Below, one piece after another: positions 16,527 to 24,547 of a stretch of 38,666 nt of DNA. Both the position numbers and the translations under genes were made by a program. Origin of the DNA: Novosphingobium panipatense. Lineage in GTDB: Bacteria; Pseudomonadota; Alphaproteobacteria; Sphingomonadales; Sphingomonadaceae. The notes under the pieces are model-generated. The model worked only from the letters and a program-made list of their open reading frames with translations, ran no database searches and was not told where the DNA came from. The stretch's first letter is position 1; every line of letters starts with the position of its first letter. The stretch spans positions 66,986 through 105,651 of the forward strand of contig NZ_MSQB01000013.1 of the NCBI RefSeq assembly GCF_002149965.1, written 5' to 3'.

Positions 16527-18047
16527 TCAGGCCACCATGCCGCGCTGGATGAATTCCACCGCCAGCAGCACCACGCAGAGCGCGCAAAGCGCCGCGCCCG
16601 CACCGAAGAAATACTTGAGGCGGCGGCGACGCAGCAGGCGCACGCCGTCGGTCACGTTCTGAGAGATCGCGCCGAGCACCGGCAGGCCGGTCGCGCGCTC
16701 CAGACCCGCCGTCGTGGCGAAGACCGAGCGGACCTTGCCGAGCGCGAAAGCCCCCGCGCAGCCCCCGACGATACCCGCCATGAGCACGCCGACCAGCAGG
16801 ACGGGACGGTTCGGCGCCACCGGCTTGCGCGGCGTCGTCGGCGGATCGACAACCTGGAACTTCACCGCCTCGCGCTCGGTCTTCACTTCGCCGCGCAGGC
16901 GCAGTTCCTCGCGGTCCTGCAGAAGCTTGTCGTATTGCTGGCGCAGGACGTCGTAGTCGCGATTGATCCGCTGCGCCTCGGTGGCGAGTTCCGGGTCCTG
17001 GATCGCCGAGGCCGTGAGCGTCGCGACGTCGGACTGTAGGGCCGCCTTGCGCGAGGTCAGCGCCTGGACATTGGCAAGCCGTTCGGCGCGGATCGACTGG
17101 AGCGACGAATAGGCCGGATTGGGTACTCCGCCGCCGCCCGCCGCTTCCTGTGCGGCAGCGCCGCGCAGCGCCGCCACCTGGTTGCGCGCCGCGATCACGT
17201 CGGGATGGTTGTCGGTAAGACCGCGCGCCCGCATGCTCGACAGTTCGGCCTGCGCCGTGGCGAGCGCGCCCGTTGCCCCTCCGGCCCCGCTGCCCGCAAC
17301 CGAGCGCGGTGTGCTGGCCAGTTGCCCATCGATCGCCGCCAGCGAGCTTTGCGCGGCGGAAAGATCGGCATCGAGATCGCGCAGCTGGGTCCGCGAGCTT
17401 TCCAGCCGCTGCGCCACCGCCGCCCCGCCCAGCACCATCTCGGGATGCTGCGCCTCGAACGTGGTGCGGCGCTGCTCGGCGCTTTCCAGTTCCTTCTCGC
17501 GGGCGCGAAGCTGCTGATTCACGAACGTCAGCGTCTCGACCATGTCCCCCCGGTCGCCCGAGAGATTTTCCTCGCGGAAGATGTCGATGAGCTTCTGCGC
17601 CACTTCGCGGGCAAGCTGCGCATTCTCGGCATCCGAGAGCGAGCCATAGTTGGCGGTGGCCGTGATCTCGAAGAGGTTGTCCTGCTGCGCCACGACCGAG
17701 ACGTTCTTGCCGAGCCCCGCCACGGCCGCTTCCATCTGCTTGGGCGACTGGATGGTGTCGCCCAGCCGGGTGCCGCGCACGACTTTCTCCAGGTTGACCG
17801 CGCTGGTCAGGGTCTGGCGGATGCGTTCGATATCGCGCTTCTTGTCCGCCACGCCGATCCCGACCTGCTCGGCCAGGGCATCGTCAAGCTGGATGAAGAT
17901 GCGCGCGCGCGATTCGTAAGTATTGGGGATAAGCGCGATCGCCAGCCAGCCCAGCAGGCAGATCGCCCAGGCCGCCGCCAGCGCGATCCAGCGCCGGTGC
18001 CAGACGCTGTGGAGCGCCGCGAGCAGTTCTTCGTAAAGGCCGTTCAT
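16527..18047 (-). CDS. XrtA-associated polysaccharide chain-length determinant (Wzz/BcsC type)
   Basis: A 506-residue inner-membrane protein. A transmembrane segment near residues 20-40 is followed by the Wzz motif region (NTYESRARIFIQLDD), a long periplasmic coiled coil (about 150-400) and C-terminal membrane segments (RPVLLVGVLMAGIVGGCAGA and YFFGAGAALCALCVVLLAVE). Proteins of this class control the length of the polymer and activate the partner kinase encoded next. ATG 18047 (MNGLYEE) is the family-like start with GGAG 12 nt upstream. The frame extends 21 codons further, but into the stop of the export gene. Confidence 0.92.
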   Translation of the reverse strand: MNGLYEELLAALHSVWHRRWIALAAAWAICLLGWLAIALIPNTYESRARIFIQLDDALAEQVGIGVADKKRDIERIRQTLTSAVNLEKVVRGTRLGDTIQSPKQMEAAVAGLGKNVSVVAQQDNLFEITATANYGSLSDAENAQLAREVAQKLIDIFREENLSGDRGDMVETLTFVNQQLRAREKELESAEQRRTTFEAQHPEMVLGGAAVAQRLESSRTQLRDLDADLSAAQSSLAAIDGQLASTPRSVAGSGAGGATGALATAQAELSSMRARGLTDNHPDVIAARNQVAALRGAAAQEAAGGGGVPNPAYSSLQSIRAERLANVQALTSRKAALQSDVATLTASAIQDPELATEAQRINRDYDVLRQQYDKLLQDREELRLRGEVKTEREAVKFQVVDPPTTPRKPVAPNRPVLLVGVLMAGIVGGCAGAFALGKVRSVFATTAGLERATGLPVLGAISQNVTDGVRLLRRRRLKYFFGAGAALCALCVVLLAVEFIQRGMVA

Positions 18048-18078
18048 CGCGCCGATCCGCTCCCCTTGGTGCCGAGGC

Positions 18079-18723
18079 TCAGAACATCGATTCCGGGATG
18101 ATGATGACATCGCCCGGATTCAGCATGACGTTGGCCTTGCTCTTGCCCTTCTTCAGGAGGTCGCTGAGGCGCAGCGCATATTCGGTCTGCTTGCCGCTGG
18201 CCTTGTCGAAGCGGATCAGGCGGGCGCGGTTTCCGGCGGCATATTCGGACAGGCCGCCCACCGCGATCATCGCGTCCAGCACCGTCATGTTGGCGCGGTA
18301 GGGGATCGAGGCCGGCTTCTCGGTGGCGCCGACGATGCGGATCTGCTGGCTGTATGTGCCGGAAAAGCCGTCGACGATCACCGAGACCAGCGGGTCCTGG
18401 ATATATTGCGAAAGCTGAAGGCGAATGTCCTCGGCCAGCATCGCGGGCGTCTTGCCCACGGCGGGCATGTCGGCGATCAGCGGCGTGGTGATGCGGCCGT
18501 CGGGGCGCACCTGCACTTTCGCGCCGAGTTCGGGATTGCGCCAGACGAAGACGGTCAGCTGATCGAGCGGGCCGATCACATATTCCTCGCTTGGCCCCTC
18601 CTGCATCGCCACGAACTGCGCGGGCGGCAGCTCCGGTTTCGGCGCCGCATTGGCGCAGCCGGACAGCACGACGCTGGCAAGCGCGGAAGCGGCCAGAAGT
18701 CGGGTGAAGCGGCGATGCGACAT
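18079..18723 (-). CDS. XrtA-associated exopolysaccharide export lipoprotein (Wza-like)
   Basis: A 214-residue lipoprotein. The signal peptide ends in the lipobox LSGC with lipidated Cys23. The polysaccharide export domain follows (YVIGPLDQLTVFVWRNPEL, residues about 48-66) and then a SLBB-type repeat region. It is expected to form or contribute to the periplasmic/outer-membrane exit channel for the exopolysaccharide. AAGGGA lies 8 nt before ATG 18723. It is the first of ten co-oriented genes, so the operon promoter should lie in 18724-18903. Confidence 0.93.
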   Translation of the reverse strand: MSHRRFTRLLAASALASVVLSGCANAAPKPELPPAQFVAMQEGPSEEYVIGPLDQLTVFVWRNPELGAKVQVRPDGRITTPLIADMPAVGKTPAMLAEDIRLQLSQYIQDPLVSVIVDGFSGTYSQQIRIVGATEKPASIPYRANMTVLDAMIAVGGLSEYAAGNRARLIRFDKASGKQTEYALRLSDLLKKGKSKANVMLNPGDVIIIPESMF

Positions 18724-18903
18724 AGACCAATCCCTTCAGGCGCCCGTGTCGTTCCGCCGTACAGGATTGGCGGACCGGGCAAATTCCAGTCTGGCCTATC
18801 GCTCAAAAGGGTGAACATTGCGTTAGTGGTATGGCAGCGATTCCCGTGCGGTCCCGGAATGGGACAAGAACGCGATCAATGCTGAAGCGCCGGGAACAAA
18901 CCG
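18724..18903 (-). promoter_or_regulatory. Presumed promoter region of the exopolysaccharide operon
   Basis: This 180-bp gap separates the decarboxylase stop from the export gene start. It contains GTCCC-GGAAT-GGGAC (18851-18865), a 5-bp arm inverted repeat, but no clear sigma-70 hexamer pair and no good -24/-12 sigma-54 element. The promoter location is inferred from gene arrangement only. Confidence 0.35.
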
Positions 18904-20130
18904 TCAGGCCAGCACCTCCAGCGCCGGTCCCTGCCCCAGGAAACTGGCGGGACTGGCCGTGGCGCCATAGGCCCCGGCGCAAAACACCGCGATCAGGTCT
19001 CCCACTTCGGCGCGGGGAAAGCCGCCCTTGTCGGCCAGCTTGTCGAGCGGGGTGCAGAGGCAGCCGACGATCGAGGCTTCCTCTTCCACCGGCGCACCGA
19101 AGCGCGTGGCGATGGCCGAAGGATAGTTGCGGCGCACCACCGTGCCGAAGTTGCCCGAGGCTGCGAGCTGGTGGTGCAACCCGCCATCGGTCACCAGGAA
19201 GACCTCGCCGTGGCTTTCCTTGCGGTCGATCACGCGGGCGATGTAGATCCCCGCTTCCCCCACCAGATAGCGGCCGAGTTCGATACAGAAGGCGGTGTCC
19301 TTGAGGACTTCCGGCAAGTCCTGGAAACGCGCCGCCAGCCGCTCGCCCACCAGTTGCAGATCGACGGCCGCGTCGCCCGGGAAATAGGGGATGCCCAGCC
19401 CTCCGCCGAGGTTGCAGTGCGGCAGCGCCACGCCGCTTTGCAAGGCGAGCCGCGCCGCAAGGTCTAGCGCCTGGCCCTGGGTTTCCGCGATCGCTTCGCC
19501 GTCCAGCGCCTGGCTTCCGGCGAAGATGTGAAAGCCGCGCCATTCCGCGCCGCTGGCGGCGATGCGGCGGACGAGTTCGGGCACCCGCTCCGCATCGATG
19601 CCGAAGGGCTTGGCGCCGCCGCCCATCTTCATGCCCGAGCCCTTGAGGTCGAAATCGGGATTGACGCGGATCGCCAGGCGCGGCGTCAGGGCCAGTCTTT
19701 CGGCAATGGCGAGGGCGCGATCGGCTTCGGCCTCGGATTCGAGATTGAGCGTCACCCCTGCCCGGATCGCCGCTTCCAGTTCGCGGTCACGCTTGCCGGG
19801 ACCGGCGAAGCTGACCAGAGCAGGGTCGATCCCGGCTCCGGTCACGATGTCCAGTTCGCCGCCCGAGGCGATGTCGAAGCCGTCCACCAGCTCGTTCATC
19901 AGCCGCAGCAACGACGGAAAGGGATTGGCCTTCACGGCATAGTGCAGCGCCAGCCTTTCCGGCATGGCCCGGCGAAGCTGCGCCACGCGGTCACGGATGC
20001 GGTCCGCCTCGTAGAGGAACAGCGGGGTATCCCCGGCCTCTTCCACCCACTGCGTCACGGGCTTCCCGCCGACCACGAGCACGCCGCCCTCTGCGGCAAA
20101 ACCGGCAGGGATCGGACCCAGCGCCTTCAT
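18904..20130 (-). CDS. PLP-dependent decarboxylase, exosortase A system-associated
   Basis: A 408-residue fold-type III PLP decarboxylase of the ornithine/diaminopimelate group. The PLP lysine is Lys67 in HYAVKANP. Other marks are the phosphate-binding GGGLG, the CLCTPLD segment with the Cys contributed to the partner active site, and FCAGAYG near the C-terminus. The exosortase-linked subgroup has no proven substrate; an amino acid, possibly carrier-bound, is likely. Its start overlaps the ligase stop by 4 nt (ATGA), so both are translated together. Confidence 0.92.
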   Translation of the reverse strand: MKALGPIPAGFAAEGGVLVVGGKPVTQWVEEAGDTPLFLYEADRIRDRVAQLRRAMPERLALHYAVKANPFPSLLRLMNELVDGFDIASGGELDIVTGAGIDPALVSFAGPGKRDRELEAAIRAGVTLNLESEAEADRALAIAERLALTPRLAIRVNPDFDLKGSGMKMGGGAKPFGIDAERVPELVRRIAASGAEWRGFHIFAGSQALDGEAIAETQGQALDLAARLALQSGVALPHCNLGGGLGIPYFPGDAAVDLQLVGERLAARFQDLPEVLKDTAFCIELGRYLVGEAGIYIARVIDRKESHGEVFLVTDGGLHHQLAASGNFGTVVRRNYPSAIATRFGAPVEEEASIVGCLCTPLDKLADKGGFPRAEVGDLIAVFCAGAYGATASPASFLGQGPALEVLA

Positions 20131-21656
20131 GCCCCGGCTCCTGCCGCCAGTTCCGCTGCCAGTTCTGCCGCCAATCCCTTGCGGTCGATCTTGCCGTTAG
20201 GGCCGATCGGCATGGCTGCGCGCCAGTGGATCACTTTGGGTTGCATGAAATTCGGCAATTCCTTCATGAGCTTCTTCGGCAGTTCTGCTTGTGCGTCCGA
20301 AGTGTCCGGAGCGATGCGGACCACGAGATGCACCGCCTGCCCCAGCCGCGCGTCGGCCACGCCCAGCGCTACCGCCTCGGCGACAAGGCCGGTGGCCAGC
20401 GCCGCCTCTTCCACTTCCTGCGGGCTGATGCGGTTGCCCGCGCTCTTGATCATCGCATCCCGCCTGCCGACGAAATAGAGCAGCCCGTCCACGTCGCGCC
20501 GCACCCGGTCCCCCGACCAGACCGCCACGCCGCCATAGCGCGAGCCCTTGGGTGCGGGCCGATAGCGTTCGGCGCTACGCTCCGGGTCCTGCCAATAGCC
20601 ATGGGCGACCAGCGGGCCGCAATGGACCAGTTCGCCTTCCTCGTTGTCGGCGGCGATCTCTCCGGCATCGTTCACCACCAGCACTTCGGCATGGGGAATT
20701 TCCTTGCCCATGGACGTCGGATGGGTGTCGATCAGGGCCGGGTCGAGATAAGTCGAGCGGAAGGCTTCCGTCAGGCCGTACATCGCGAAAAGCCGTGCCT
20801 GCGGGAAAAGGGCGCGCATGCGGCGCACGAGGTCCACGGTCAGCGCGCCGCCGGTATTGGTGAGGCGCCGCAGCTTCGCGGCCACTTCGGCGGGCCAGTC
20901 GATCTCGCAGATCTGCACCCAGAGCGGCGGCACCGCGCCCAGGCTGGTAATGGCGTGGCGGTCCACCGCCTTCATCACGTCACGCGGGACGAGATAGTCG
21001 AGCGGCACCGCGCAGCCGCCCGCATACCATGTCGAAAGCAGCTGGTTCTGCCCGTAATCGAAAGAGAGCGGCATCACCGCCAGCACCCGGTCTTCGGGCG
21101 TGACGCCGAGATAGCCCGCCACGCTTTCCGCCCCCAGCCACATATTGGCATGGCTGAGCATGACGCCCTTGGGGCGTCCGGTGGAGCCGCTGGTATAGAG
21201 AATGGCGGCCAGTTCCTGGGGATCGGCCTCGGAAGGCGCCAGATCCCCGCCAAGCGCCTGCGCCTCGGCCAGCGCCGCGCCTTCGTCGATGGCGCGGCAG
21301 GCGGCGGGCAGGTCGCCATGCTCCAGCGTGGCCAGCCGCGAGGGCGTGGCGATCAGCAGCACGGCGCCGCTGTCGGCCAGGATATGCGCCACCTGCCCGT
21401 GCTTCAGCAGCGGGTTGATCGGCACATGCACCAGGCCCGCGCGGGCGGCGGCCAGCGGCAGCAGGCAGGTCAGCTCGCCCTTGGCCGCCCAGGAGGCCAT
21501 CCGCGCCCCCTTTTCCGGCACTTCGCCTGCGAGCCATGCCGCAAGACGGGAGACACGCGATCTTAAGGCCTTGTAGTCCAGCACGTCTCCGCGCAGCACC
21601 AGCGCCTCGGCCGAATCCTCTCCGCGCAGTGCGAGATGGTCTAACGGCAGGATCAT
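20127..21656 (-). CDS. AMP-forming acyl-CoA ligase/adenylation enzyme, exosortase A system-associated
   Basis: A 509-residue ANL-superfamily enzyme. The P-loop LYTSGSTGRPKG is at 153-164, followed by MYGLTEAF (adenine pocket), a GDRVRRDVDGLLYFVGR hinge and a C-terminal GPNGKIDRKGL lysine. It activates a carboxylic or amino acid as the adenylate and passes it to CoA or a carrier protein. The acyl carrier protein gene 1 kb away (22744-23007) is a plausible acceptor. It forms a pair with the decarboxylase. A promoter-like pair sits at 21702-21730. Confidence 0.92.
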   Translation of the reverse strand: MILPLDHLALRGEDSAEALVLRGDVLDYKALRSRVSRLAAWLAGEVPEKGARMASWAAKGELTCLLPLAAARAGLVHVPINPLLKHGQVAHILADSGAVLLIATPSRLATLEHGDLPAACRAIDEGAALAEAQALGGDLAPSEADPQELAAILYTSGSTGRPKGVMLSHANMWLGAESVAGYLGVTPEDRVLAVMPLSFDYGQNQLLSTWYAGGCAVPLDYLVPRDVMKAVDRHAITSLGAVPPLWVQICEIDWPAEVAAKLRRLTNTGGALTVDLVRRMRALFPQARLFAMYGLTEAFRSTYLDPALIDTHPTSMGKEIPHAEVLVVNDAGEIAADNEEGELVHCGPLVAHGYWQDPERSAERYRPAPKGSRYGGVAVWSGDRVRRDVDGLLYFVGRRDAMIKSAGNRISPQEVEEAALATGLVAEAVALGVADARLGQAVHLVVRIAPDTSDAQAELPKKLMKELPNFMQPKVIHWRAAMPIGPNGKIDRKGLAAELAAELAAGAGA

Positions 21657-21688
21657 GGCGGAAAGGCTCCACAGGAGTTCACAGGAAC

Positions 21689-22705
21689 GTGGTACAGGTC
21701 GATTATCACCGCGATCTTAAGCAAGTGCAATCGGATGGCCAGCTAGCCGCCTGGCTTTCCGAGAGCAACCAGCGCGCCCCTTTCGACCGGCTGGACTGGT
21801 TCACGGGACTGGCCCGGCATTGCGGGCTGGAACCGCTGATCGCCGCCGCGCGCACCGAAAGCGACATTGCGGTACTGCCCTTGCGCGGCCATGGCGGCCA
21901 CCTTCACGCACTGTCGAACTGGTACACTTTCCGCTACCGCCCGCTTGCCTCGGGGGGAGACGGATTGCTGGAAGCGCTCGCACGCGATCTGGCCCGAAAG
22001 GCCCGCCGGGTGACCCTTTCCGGCCTGCCCGACGAGGACCGTAGCGCCTCTCGCCTCGAAAACGCGTTTCGCAGCACCGGATGGCTGGTTCGCCGCAGCG
22101 CCTGCGATACCAACCATGTCCTGCCCGTCGACGGACGCAGCTACGAGCAATACCTCGCCGCGCGGCCCGGCAAGCTGCGCACGACGTTGAAGCGCAAGTC
22201 CGGCAAAGTGGAAACCCGGGTGCTGGACCGCTTCGATGCCGAAATCTGGCGCGCCTACGAAGCGATCTATGCCGAAAGCTGGAAGCCCGAGGAAGGCAGC
22301 CCGGCCTTCCTGCGCGCTTTTGCGGAAAGCGAAGGCAAGACCGGACGGCTGCGGCTCGGCGTGGCACTGGCGGACGGAGAGCCGGTGGCGGCGCAGATGT
22401 GGACTGTGGAGCACGGCACCGCCTGGATCCACAAGCTGGCGCACCGGGAGGCGGCGAAACCGCTCTCGCCCGGATCGGTGCTCAGCGCCGCGCTGTTCCG
22501 CCATGTCATCGATGTGGACCGGGTCGATCTCATAGACTTCGGCACCGGCGACGATCCCTACAAGCGGGACTGGATGGAAATCGTGCGCCCGCGCTACCGG
22601 TTGGACATGTTTCGCCCCGGCGCGCCGCGCAACTGGCCGATACTGGGACGGGACATGCTGCGAAGCGGCGCGCAATATCTTGCCGCGACCGCGAAGCGCG
22701 GCTAG
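21689..22705 (+). CDS. FemAB/GNAT-like transferase (Acetyltransf_6 type)
   Basis: A 338-residue GNAT-fold protein resembling the CelD/BcsL/FemAB-like acyltransferases found in sphingomonad exosortase loci. A basic stretch RPGKLRTTLKRKSGKVE (about 160-176) and a C-terminal IDFGTGDDPYKRDWM are typical. It may transfer an acyl or aminoacyl group to the glycan precursor, with the acyl carrier protein encoded 38 bp downstream as a possible donor. I chose GTG 21689, with GGAG about 11 nt upstream. GTG 21725 is an alternative. The upstream open frame runs back through the divergent ligase gene and is not coding. Confidence 0.8.
   Translation: MVQVDYHRDLKQVQSDGQLAAWLSESNQRAPFDRLDWFTGLARHCGLEPLIAAARTESDIAVLPLRGHGGHLHALSNWYTFRYRPLASGGDGLLEALARDLARKARRVTLSGLPDEDRSASRLENAFRSTGWLVRRSACDTNHVLPVDGRSYEQYLAARPGKLRTTLKRKSGKVETRVLDRFDAEIWRAYEAIYAESWKPEEGSPAFLRAFAESEGKTGRLRLGVALADGEPVAAQMWTVEHGTAWIHKLAHREAAKPLSPGSVLSAALFRHVIDVDRVDLIDFGTGDDPYKRDWMEIVRPRYRLDMFRPGAPRNWPILGRDMLRSGAQYLAATAKRG
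21702..21730 (-). promoter_or_regulatory. Promoter-like pair for the ligase-decarboxylase operon
   Basis: On the minus strand TTGCAC and GATAAT are spaced by 17 nt; the -10 matches the consensus in five of six positions. It would give a leader of about 38 nt to ATG 21656. It overlaps the first codons of the divergent FemAB-like gene. Confidence 0.5.
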
Positions 22706-22743
22706 AGGCGCGGGGTTATCAAAAATGCCCGAAGAGAGGGGCC

Positions 22744-23007
22744 ATGCAAGACGATACCGACCTGCTTCTGCGCCGCATCCTGACGGACGTGCTGGGCCTC
22801 AAGCAGGGTCAGGCCGAGACGTTCGATGCCGATACCGGCCTGTTCGGGCACTTGCCCGAGCTGGACTCGATGGCTGTCGCGGGCCTGCTGACCGAGCTGG
22901 AGGACCGGCTCGACATCATCATCGAGGACGACGAGATCGACGGCGAGATGCTGGAGACTTTCGGCGGCCTGCTCGAATTCGCGAAAGCCAAGCGCGCCAC
23001 CGCATGA
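22744..23007 (+). CDS. Acyl carrier protein, exosortase A locus
   Basis: An 87-residue acidic carrier protein. The phosphopantetheine site is Ser42 in ELDSMAV, in place of the common DSL, with the usual helical flanks (LLRRILTDVLGL and LLTELEDRLDI). It is not the housekeeping AcpP. Its place between a transferase and two hydrolases suggests it carries the group activated by the ligase at 20127-21656. GAGAGGGG lies just before the ATG. Four-helix length and charge fit the family. Confidence 0.9.
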   Translation: MQDDTDLLLRRILTDVLGLKQGQAETFDADTGLFGHLPELDSMAVAGLLTELEDRLDIIIEDDEIDGEMLETFGGLLEFAKAKRATA

Positions 23008-23029
23008 CAGTGATCGCGGGGCGCGTCCC

Positions 23030-23701
23030 ATGACCCCCGCGACATGGCCGCTTCCGGGCAATCCCGAAACCGCCCTCGCCTTCGATGCCGCGCGTCTGCG
23101 GCGGCTGCTGATCGTCCCGGCCCTGTTCGACGAAGGCAATCGCCTGCGCCGCTTCACGGTGGAAGTCATGCGGCGGCTGGACTGTGCCGGGATCGATTCG
23201 CTGCTGCCCGACCTGCCCGGCACCAACGAGAGCCTGCTTCCTTTGGCTGCGCAGGACTGCGACCTCTGGCGCGAGGCCATGCTGGTGGTTGCGCGGCATT
23301 TCGGCGCGACCCATGTGCTGGGCCTGCGCGGCGGCTGTCTATTCACGCCCGACCTGCCCGCCTTCCACTATGCGCCGGTAAAGGGGGCGCAGATCCTGCG
23401 CGGCATGTTGCGCGCCCGCATGCTGGCCGGCCGGGAAGCCGGACTTGATGAAAACCGCGAAGCCCTAACCGCCATGGCGCGGACCGAAGGCATCGTGCTG
23501 GCCGGATACGCGTTCGCACCCGCGCTGTTCAGCGAACTCGAAGGGCTGGAGCCTGCCTCGGGTCCTCCCGACTCTGGGCCTAGAGTCATCGCCCAGGAGC
23601 AGATCGGCGGCAGCGGCCTTTGGCTGCGCGCCGAACCGGACGAAGACCCTTCGCAGGCAGATGCCCTTGCCGCGATCCTGGCGGAGGCCATTCAACCATG
23701 A
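23030..23701 (+). CDS. Exosortase A system-associated hydrolase 2 (alpha/beta fold, no Ser nucleophile)
   Basis: A 223-residue alpha/beta-hydrolase-like protein. The strand-turn-helix that normally holds the GxSxG nucleophile reads VLGLRGG, with Arg100 at the nucleophile position. The usual FDEGNRLRR and DLPGTNES segments of the exosortase-linked family are present. It may be a non-catalytic partner of hydrolase 1 or use other residues. It overlaps the hydrolase 1 gene by 4 nt (ATGA), which supports a joint complex. The ribosome binding site is weak. Confidence 0.85.
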   Translation: MTPATWPLPGNPETALAFDAARLRRLLIVPALFDEGNRLRRFTVEVMRRLDCAGIDSLLPDLPGTNESLLPLAAQDCDLWREAMLVVARHFGATHVLGLRGGCLFTPDLPAFHYAPVKGAQILRGMLRARMLAGREAGLDENREALTAMARTEGIVLAGYAFAPALFSELEGLEPASGPPDSGPRVIAQEQIGGSGLWLRAEPDEDPSQADALAAILAEAIQP

Positions 23702-24477
23702 CCCGGCGCCATTTCAGTTTCCCCTGCGAGGGCGCGCAGCTTGTCGCCACATTGGACGAGGCGCCGGGGCAAATCGCGCTGCTGATCGTCTCGGGCGGGA
23801 ACGAGGTACGGGCCGGAGCCTGGAACGGGCAGGCCCAACTCGCAGCAAAAGTCGCCGCAGCGGGCTTTCCGGTCCTGCGCTTCGACCGGCGCGGGGTGGG
23901 TGACAGCGCGGGGGAGAACCGAGGGTTCCGCTCCAGCGGACCGGATATCCGCGCCGCCCTTGCCGCCCTGCGCGCCCGGTGCCCGCACGTTCGCCGCGTG
24001 GTAGGCCTGGGCAACTGCGACGCCGCCAGCGCGCTGATGCTGGCCCAGGGCGCCGGGCTGGATGCCCTGATCCTCTCGAACCCGTGGACCATCGAGGATG
24101 GCGAGGAAGAAGCGCCTGCCGAGGTCGTGCGCGATCACTATCGCCGCCGCCTGGCCGATCCCGTCGCCATCAGGCGCCTGCTGACCGGCAAAGTGGCCAT
24201 CGCGCCGCTTCTCCGCAGCCTGCTCGCCGCGATGCGTCCGGCGCCCGTTCGGCCAGAGGGTCTGGCACAGGAGATCGCACGCGGGCTTGCGGCATTTTCC
24301 GGCGAAGTCCGGCTGCTGGTCGCCGCGAGAGACCGCACCGGCCTCGCGTTTCTGGCTAGCTGGGACAAGGCGGATTCCCGCCTGCGGCACTGCGCGGGGG
24401 CGACGCATAGCTATGTCGAACCCGAGGCGCAGGACTGGTTGCTGGCGCAAGTTCTGGACGTGCTGAACGGGCAATAG
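23698..24477 (+). CDS. Exosortase A system-associated hydrolase 1 (alpha/beta fold, Cys at the nucleophile position)
   Basis: A 259-residue alpha/beta hydrolase. The nucleophile elbow reads GLGNCDAAS with Cys107 where Ser is usual. FDRRGVGDS and a late His (AGATHSYVEPE) match other catalytic-domain landmarks. The family occurs with exosortase A and its substrate is unknown; a thioesterase role on the nearby acyl carrier protein is possible. The start codon overlaps the hydrolase 2 stop. The gene ends the divergent plus-strand operon, which converges on trxB. Confidence 0.87.
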   Translation: MTRRHFSFPCEGAQLVATLDEAPGQIALLIVSGGNEVRAGAWNGQAQLAAKVAAAGFPVLRFDRRGVGDSAGENRGFRSSGPDIRAALAALRARCPHVRRVVGLGNCDAASALMLAQGAGLDALILSNPWTIEDGEEEAPAEVVRDHYRRRLADPVAIRRLLTGKVAIAPLLRSLLAAMRPAPVRPEGLAQEIARGLAAFSGEVRLLVAARDRTGLAFLASWDKADSRLRHCAGATHSYVEPEAQDWLLAQVLDVLNGQ

Positions 24478-24512
24478 GCAAGCCCACCGGTTGCCACCTT
24501 TTTCGTCAGGCC

Positions 24513-24534
24513 CCGGGGGGCTCACGCCCCCCGG
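24513..24534. terminator. GC-rich stem-loop between convergent genes
   Basis: CCGGGGGGC pairs perfectly with GCCCCCCGG around a TCAC tetraloop. It lies between the hydrolase 1 stop and the trxB stop, 13 bp from trxB, and could end transcription from both sides. No good T-run follows on either strand. Confidence 0.55.
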
Positions 24535-24547
24535 AAACCCCGTCAAA

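Noticed and set aside
18724..18903. Sigma-54 promoter for the exopolysaccharide operon
   Set aside because: One GG-N10-GC spacing exists but it lies beside the decarboxylase stop and lacks the TGGCAC/TTGC context.
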